From NCBI GenBank assembly GCA_016717325.1, contig JADKFV010000011.1, positions 62,001 to 126,000 of the forward strand: DNA of 64,000 nt, written 5' to 3'. Under the pieces are notes generated by a model. The model made no database searches, was not told the origin of the DNA, and saw only the letters and a list, made by a program, of their open reading frames with translations. The first letter of the stretch is position 1; the number at the start of each line of letters is the position of its first letter. Shown here piece by piece: positions 59,281 to 64,000 of the stretch. A program made the position numbers and the translations under genes. The stretch comes from Bacteroidota bacterium. GTDB taxonomy: Bacteria; Bacteroidota; Bacteroidia; AKYH767-A; OLB10.

Positions 59281-59986
59281 CTAACATTTTACTGTTTTCT
59301 TTTTCTTTCCAATAGAACCACGCTTTATAATCTTATCGATGTAATCGGGCGAGTAGGGGGTTTTGCAAGCTGTGCCGTTCACATCAACAGTAACGGCACC
59401 AATTTTTTCCTGATTCTATTGCAACCTCGGTAAACTCAGGCACATATCCGCCCACCGAAATTACAAATCCATTCATTGCTTGCTTCACTCTGTTTTGAGC
59501 CTTGTGTATTTCCTTTTCCACTTTTTTTAAAAGCAAGACAATTTCTTTCTTATTCAATTTATCATCGGGTGTCAATGCCAGCAAGTTGGAATAAGTTGCC
59601 CATCCGGCTGAAGCAATATTTTCTTTATCTGATTTTATCCACTCCATCGCAAGTTCATGCCCGTAACTACTCTCAGCAGCCACCCAAGGTACAGTAAATT
59701 CACTAATCATATACCAATAGGCATTCTTTACCCAATGATTCAAATTATCTTTAGTCATTTTTTTATGATCGGCAATCAACCCGGCAAGGTACATAGCATC
59801 CGAAATGCCGGTGTCGTACAATTCAAGTGCTAGTTGATAATCCATTTTAATTTTCTTCTGAATCTTTTTCAAGTCTTCCACTTTCACTCCATAAAATGGT
59901 TCCCTCGCTCCATGCTTCATCAATACTTTTTTGATAGATTCACTTCCGAGGGATTTTAGTTCTGCAAGAATTTCTTTTGTATTCAT
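59281..59986 (-). CDS. AlkD-like DNA alkylation repair protein (one homopolymer break)
   Basis: AlkD-type HEAT-repeat glycosylases remove bulky alkylated bases. REPFYGVKVEDLKKI near residue 29 and the repeated helical pairs (LYDTGISDAMYLAGLI, NHWVKNAYWYMISEFTVPWVAAES) fit the DNA alkylation repair family; the conserved W-aromatic pairs would stack near the lesion. The frame ends early at 59384, but removing one base from the six-T run at 59403-59408 restores G-K-I-G-A-V-T-V-D-V-N-G-T-A-C-K-T-P and the usual basic end G-S-I-G-K-K-K-K-T-V-K-C. The catalytic aspartate of AlkD itself was not traced, so the enzymatic role is tentative. Confidence 0.8.
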
Positions 59987-60210
59987 ACATCAAATATTTA
60001 AAAACAAAATTAGAATATTAACTGACTTGAAAAAATTTTTAATGTTTGCTGCAAGGTGTGGATAACAATTATTAACAACCAAACTTTACAAACACAGATA
60101 ATACAATGTGACATCAATTATAATTAGTGTAATCCTAAACTATTTAAATTCCCTATTCCAATTTCATTTCATGGTTATATTATGCAAATGCAAAACCAAT
60201 ATTAATTCAT

Positions 60211-60242
60211 AAAAAAAAGCTAACGCAAACGCGCTAGCTTTT
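60211..60242 (-). terminator. Terminator of the right-edge adhesin gene
   Basis: AAAAGCTA / TAGCTTTT arms with an inner ACGC / GCGC pairing flank a short loop. An A8 run on the plus strand (60211-60218) becomes the T-run on the minus strand. It lies 31 bp beyond the stop at 60274. Confidence 0.75.
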
Positions 60243-60273
60243 CTCTATAAAAAATCGCACTTAATATTATGAT

Positions 60274-63200
60274 TTACTGTATTGCCAATCTAACTGTTTT
60301 TTTACCATTAGAAGAACCAACTTCTAAAAAATAAATTCCTTTTTCAATATTTCCAAAATCACACTGAATTTCGTTTAGTTCAGATTTAATAGCCTGGCTG
60401 TAAACAATTTTACCAATTGCATCGTATAAGCTTACCTGATAGCTACAATCGTCACAATCAACAGTTATTGATATTTTACCATCGGTAGGATTTGGAAATA
60501 CATTTATATCAAATTCACTAATTTCCGATGCAAGTCGTGCTCCCGAAAGTGTAGTAAATGTTGAAGTGGCGCTCCAAAATGAATAGTCGAAAGGTGCTGC
60601 TGTTCCACAACGTGAACGAATCTGCCATACATACGTACTTGAGGCCAATAAACCTGTTATCACTCGCTTCGTTTTTGTTCCCAGTCCAACTTTATTTGTC
60701 CAAACTGTTGTTCCCGTTTTTCTATATCGTAACTGATAATTATCGGGCAATGGACTAAGTGGTGACCATTGTAATTCAGCACTCGAAGATGTAATATTAT
60801 TTACTGATAGCCCCACAGGCGCACTACCACAAGTTGGGCCATTCGTAGTAAAAGTTTCCATTGCCGACCAAGCACTGAATTGGCCCGGGCTACACATTGT
60901 CCTTACATGCCACTCGTACTGAGTACTTGGTAATAAGCTTGTCATTTGCCATACGGTATTTGAAGTAATCCAAGGTGCATCAAAAGTAAGCGAGCCTACT
61001 TTACGTTTCTCAAAGTAATAACTGTATCCCGGCCCAACAGAAATCCATGTTGCCAAAGCAGTATTGCCCTGAATATTTATTGTGCCTTGAGTGGTAGGTG
61101 ATGAAGCGACACTTACAGTTACAGTATTGCTGGATGTACATCCTGTAGCTGACACTGTTTCGGTAAGTGTATACGTAGTTGCAGTTGTTGGGCTTGCTGT
61201 AGGATTGGATATTGTTGCGGAATTTAGACCAACCGTTGGTGACCAACTGTAAGTATTTCCAATTACGGCAGAAGCACCCAATTGAACACCATTGACATTA
61301 CAAATCGACTGATTTGCACCAGTTATTGCGGCCGGCAATGCACTTACATTTACAGTAACACTGTTAGTTGCAGTGCAACCTGTAGCAGTTATCGTTTCGG
61401 TAAGTGTATACGTTGTAGTACTTAATGGGCTGGCAGTAGGCGAAGCATCGGTAGCAGAACTCAATCCTGCCGAAGGCGACCAGCTGTATGTATTTCCCAA
61501 AACGGCAGCAGAACCAATTATAGCACCCGAGCCGAGACAAACGGTTTGTGTTGTGCCGGCATTGGCAGATGGCACTGCATTTACATTTACTGTAACACTG
61601 TTAGTTGCAGTGCAACCTGTAGCACTTATCGTTTCGGTAAGTGTATACGTTGTGGTGGTTAATGGGCTGGCAGTAGGCGAAGCTTCCGTTGCAGAACTCA
61701 ATCCTGCCGAAGGTGACCAACTGTATGTATTTTCCAAAACGGCAGCAGAACCAATAACAGCGCCCGAGCCTGAACAAACAGTTTGTGTTGTTCCTGCATT
61801 TGCAGCAGGCAATGCATTTACATTTACTGTAACACTGTTGGTTGCAGTGCAACCTGAAGCAGTTATCGTTTCGGTAAGTGTATACGTTGTGGTGGTTAAT
61901 GGGCTGGCAGTAGGCGAAGCATCTGTAGCAGAACTCAATCCTGCCGAAGGTGACCAACTGTATGTATTCCCGGATATTGCAGCAGAACCAATAACAGCAC
62001 CCGAGCCTGAACAAACAGTTTGTGTTGTTCCTGCATTTGCAGCAGGCAATGCATTTACATTTACTGTAACACTGTTGGTTGCAGTGCAACCTGTAGCAGT
62101 TATCGTTTCGGTAAGTGTATACGTTGTAGTACTTAATGGGCTGGCAGTAGGCGAAGCATCCGTAGCAGAACTCAATCCTGCCGAAGGTGACCAGCTATAT
62201 GTATTTCCCAAAACGGCAGCAGAACCAATAACAGCACCCGAGCCTGGGCAAACAGTTTGTGTTGTTCCTGCATTTGCAGCAGGCAATGCATTTACATTTA
62301 CTGTAACACTGTTAGTTGCAGTGCAACCTGTAGCAGTTATCGTTTCGGTAAGTGTATACGTTGTAGTACTTAATGGGCTGGCTGTTGGCGAAGCATCTGT
62401 AGCAGAACTCAATCCGGCCGAAGGTGACCAACTGTATGTATTCCCGGATATGGCAGCAGAACCAATAACAGCACCCGAGCCTGGGCAAACATTTTGTGTT
62501 GTTCCTGCATTTGCAGCAGGCGATGCATTTACATTAACTGTAACACTGTTGGTTGCAGTGCAACCTGAAGCACTTATCGTTTCGGTAAGTGTATACGTTG
62601 TAGTACTTAATGGGCTGGCAGTAGGCGAAGCTTCCGTGGCAGAACTCAATCCTGCCGAAGGTGACCAGCTATATGTATTTCCCAAAACGGCAGCAGAACC
62701 AATAACAGCACCCGAGCCTGGGCAAACAGTTTGTGTTGTTCCTGCATTGGCTAAAGGCAAAGGGTTTGAGTTCACAGATTTTGATACCGTGCCTGTGCAT
62801 CCAGTTACGTCTGTAACTGTTACAGTATACGTTCCAGCAGACGATACATTAATTCCTTGTGTGGTTTGGCCTGCACTCCATAAGTATGAAGAATAAGGGC
62901 TGGCATTTAATAGTGCTGAACTACCTGCACAAATATTTACCGTTCCATTGGGTGTTATTGAGGGTAGTGGATTAAGATTAACTGTAACATAGAAAGTGCA
63001 GCTGGCCTTACCGGCAGGCGACGTAACAGTATATGTAACAGGGGTAGTACCCATTGGAAAATTGGAACCGCTTGGAAGACCAGTTGTTAAAGTAATTACA
63101 CCGCCATTGCAATTCGATGTACAAATAGGCAAAGAATAAGTTACATTTTGAAAGCATTGACCAGGTTGCTGCGAAACCACAATATCTGCCCCGCAACTTA

Positions 63201-64000
63201 TAGTAGGCGGATTGGGAGAAATAATCATTATTGTGTAATCTTCAACTTCGCCATTAACTCCATTTAAAAAACAAGGCAGCGCATTACCACCATTAACTGT
63301 AAAAATAGAAACCACACGCATACGGGTATTACCAATTGTTGCAAGTAAAGGTACGTTCACTGTGCCACTAAAAAGACTTCCCGATTTGCTCAGGTCCAAT
63401 TGTTCGCCCGGATCTTGAAAATATCCATTTTGATTAAAATCGATATACACAGAAGCAATTGTAGGTGAGCCTCCTGTATTAACCGCAATAGGATAAGTAC
63501 CACCGGGAAACACAGGTATAATAACACTTGTGAAGTCAGAAAACAAACTTGGTCCCGAAGGGTTAGAAATACCATTCAATGAAACACTTGAAATATAGTC
63601 GGGGCTTGCTACCGAGGCATTGGCACAATAAGCAGCGTTTAAAATAACAGCGTAATCTTCTACCTCACCGGTGAAGCCTGTTGAACAAGGAGTAGGAATA
63701 CCATTCGATGCTCTCGATGTTGTTACACGAAGTTTACTTGCCTGTTGGGCAAATGGTACAGTGTAATAAAATGTTTTAGTAAATGACTGAGTAGTAAATG
63801 CAGGAATATTAACAGCAATGGGAGTAACAACAAATTGTTCGTTAGCATTGCTTGCAAATACGTTATCACCATTTGCCTCGAGCCAGGCGTATATATAAAC
63901 CGTTTCATTTGTAGCAGTAGGATTAGACACATCAACACTCAAAATATAATTGGTTTGAGGAAACAAAGGAATTTGATTTGGAAAATTTGAGTAAGTGCTG
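60274..64000 (-). CDS. Giant secreted adhesin-like protein with T9SS sorting domain, cut by the right edge
   Basis: The frame is open to the window edge, so only the last ~1240 residues are seen. From the N-terminal side: two or more GEVEDY domains (ending TGEVEDYAVIL and NGEVEDYTIMI), a HYR-like domain (CGADIVVSQQPGQCFQNVTY, then CTFYVTVNLNP), a PKD/Ig-like unit, six near-identical 79-residue units plus one diverged copy, two fibronectin type III domains (TNGPTCGSAPVGLSV, ELQWSPLSPLPDNYQLRYR), and a type A T9SS sorting domain (INVFPNPTDGKISI, ending VRLAIQ). It should be exported and anchored at the cell surface. No catalytic motif is visible. Unlike many genes here its long frame is intact. 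Confidence 0.85.
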   Translation of the reverse strand, partial: STYSNFPNQIPLFPQTNYILSVDVSNPTATNETVYIYAWLEANGDNVFASNANEQFVVTPIAVNIPAFTTQSFTKTFYYTVPFAQQASKLRVTTSRASNGIPTPCSTGFTGEVEDYAVILNAAYCANASVASPDYISSVSLNGISNPSGPSLFSDFTSVIIPVFPGGTYPIAVNTGGSPTIASVYIDFNQNGYFQDPGEQLDLSKSGSLFSGTVNVPLLATIGNTRMRVVSIFTVNGGNALPCFLNGVNGEVEDYTIMIISPNPPTISCGADIVVSQQPGQCFQNVTYSLPICTSNCNGGVITLTTGLPSGSNFPMGTTPVTYTVTSPAGKASCTFYVTVNLNPLPSITPNGTVNICAGSSALLNASPYSSYLWSAGQTTQGINVSSAGTYTVTVTDVTGCTGTVSKSVNSNPLPLANAGTTQTVCPGSGAVIGSAAVLGNTYSWSPSAGLSSATEASPTASPLSTTTYTLTETISASGCTATNSVTVNVNASPAANAGTTQNVCPGSGAVIGSAAISGNTYSWSPSAGLSSATDASPTASPLSTTTYTLTETITATGCTATNSVTVNVNALPAANAGTTQTVCPGSGAVIGSAAVLGNTYSWSPSAGLSSATDASPTASPLSTTTYTLTETITATGCTATNSVTVNVNALPAANAGTTQTVCSGSGAVIGSAAISGNTYSWSPSAGLSSATDASPTASPLTTTTYTLTETITASGCTATNSVTVNVNALPAANAGTTQTVCSGSGAVIGSAAVLENTYSWSPSAGLSSATEASPTASPLTTTTYTLTETISATGCTATNSVTVNVNAVPSANAGTTQTVCLGSGAIIGSAAVLGNTYSWSPSAGLSSATDASPTASPLSTTTYTLTETITATGCTATNSVTVNVSALPAAITGANQSICNVNGVQLGASAVIGNTYSWSPTVGLNSATISNPTASPTTATTYTLTETVSATGCTSSNTVTVSVASSPTTQGTINIQGNTALATWISVGPGYSYYFEKRKVGSLTFDAPWITSNTVWQMTSLLPSTQYEWHVRTMCSPGQFSAWSAMETFTTNGPTCGSAPVGLSVNNITSSSAELQWSPLSPLPDNYQLRYRKTGTTVWTNKVGLGTKTKRVITGLLASSTYVWQIRSRCGTAAPFDYSFWSATSTFTTLSGARLASEISEFDINVFPNPTDGKISITVDCDDCSYQVSLYDAIGKIVYSQAIKSELNEIQCDFGNIEKGIYFLEVGSSNGKKTVRLAIQ
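61330..62760 (-). repeat. Tandem array of six near-identical 237-bp units inside the adhesin gene
   Basis: A phrase containing GC(A/G)CCCGAGCC recurs at 61523, 61760, 61997, 62234, 62471 and 62708, exactly 237 bp apart each time. Each unit codes for 79 residues (AGTTQTVCPGSGAVIGSAA ... YSWSPSAGLSSAT ... YTLTET). Differences between units are few and mostly synonymous or conservative. A seventh, diverged unit lies at about 61090-61330. The fixed period keeps the reading frame. Confidence 0.92.

Noticed and set aside
61330..62760. Possible CRISPR array
   Set aside because: The regular spacing comes from 237-bp protein-coding repeats with no spacers. There are no short palindromic direct repeats and no cas genes.
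61373..62896. A 507-codon open frame on the plus strand
   Set aside because: It lies wholly antisense to the 237-bp repeat array of the adhesin gene. Because the period is a multiple of three, one open antisense unit stays open through all copies. It has no start context and ends where the array ends.

Overview
The window looks like a stretch of low-GC Bacteroidota chromosome. The signs are: two giant secreted proteins plus one smaller one ending in type IX secretion (T9SS) type C-terminal sorting domains; a TonB-dependent receptor; the parA-parB-DUF5683-dapB-lepB order that I recall from this phylum; and promoter-like TAnnTTTG boxes at the spacing expected for the Bacteroidota housekeeping sigma factor. 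Menaquinone appears to be made by the futalosine route (mqnB, mqnD). I cannot place the organism below phylum. I see no rRNA, tRNA, CRISPR array, insertion sequence or phage module.

Layout. 1-4561: chromosome partition, lysine/cell-wall precursor and signal peptidase genes. 4680-12247: a ~1485-residue secreted multi-module protein, a small anchored protein and a TonB receptor. 12429-15828 (minus): a repeat-rich exported protein, ornithine aminotransferase and a DinB-like protein. 15843-23161 (minus): a probable operon of two membrane proteins and a ~1790-residue Ser/Thr kinase-ATPase-histidine kinase. 23499-26375: hutH and hisS. 26501-34651 (minus): a two-component pair, a class III aminotransferase, thiolase, a MORN-type protein and a FadB-like fusion enzyme. 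35044-43679 (plus): a 2-oxo acid dehydrogenase E2, a PD40/TPR protein, an exonuclease, a T9SS substrate, a GIN-domain lipoprotein, AMP nucleosidase, holA and a CheY-like regulator. 43690-45746 (minus): fabD, folE and a pterin synthase. 45932-50674 (plus): mqnB, mqnD, hldD, ispE, a DUF1573 protein, yajC and a YbbR-like protein. 51191-52216: a RhuM-family gene. 52254-57874 (minus): porin-pstS-pstC-pstA-pstB-phoU, a complete phosphate uptake cluster. 58491-59986: aquaporin and an AlkD-like protein. 60274-64000: a second giant adhesin with a near-perfect 237-bp repeat array, cut by the right edge.

The strongest overall signal is technical. At least thirteen loci, many of them housekeeping genes, are broken by small indels, mostly at homopolymers, and each can be restored by one or two bases. 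I have annotated those loci as single genes with the breaks described. Sequencing or consensus error explains this better than thirteen separate pseudogenes.

The best biological leads are: a 102-bp dispersed intergenic element with two copies whose main stem carries a compensatory base-pair change; the operon around the trifunctional kinase; two families of degenerate intergenic repeats (53-bp tandem, and GTTATTG-like arrays in inverted orientation between a response regulator and its kinase); and an untranslated block closed by a strong terminator after holA. I did not find a convincing new defence or biosynthetic system.
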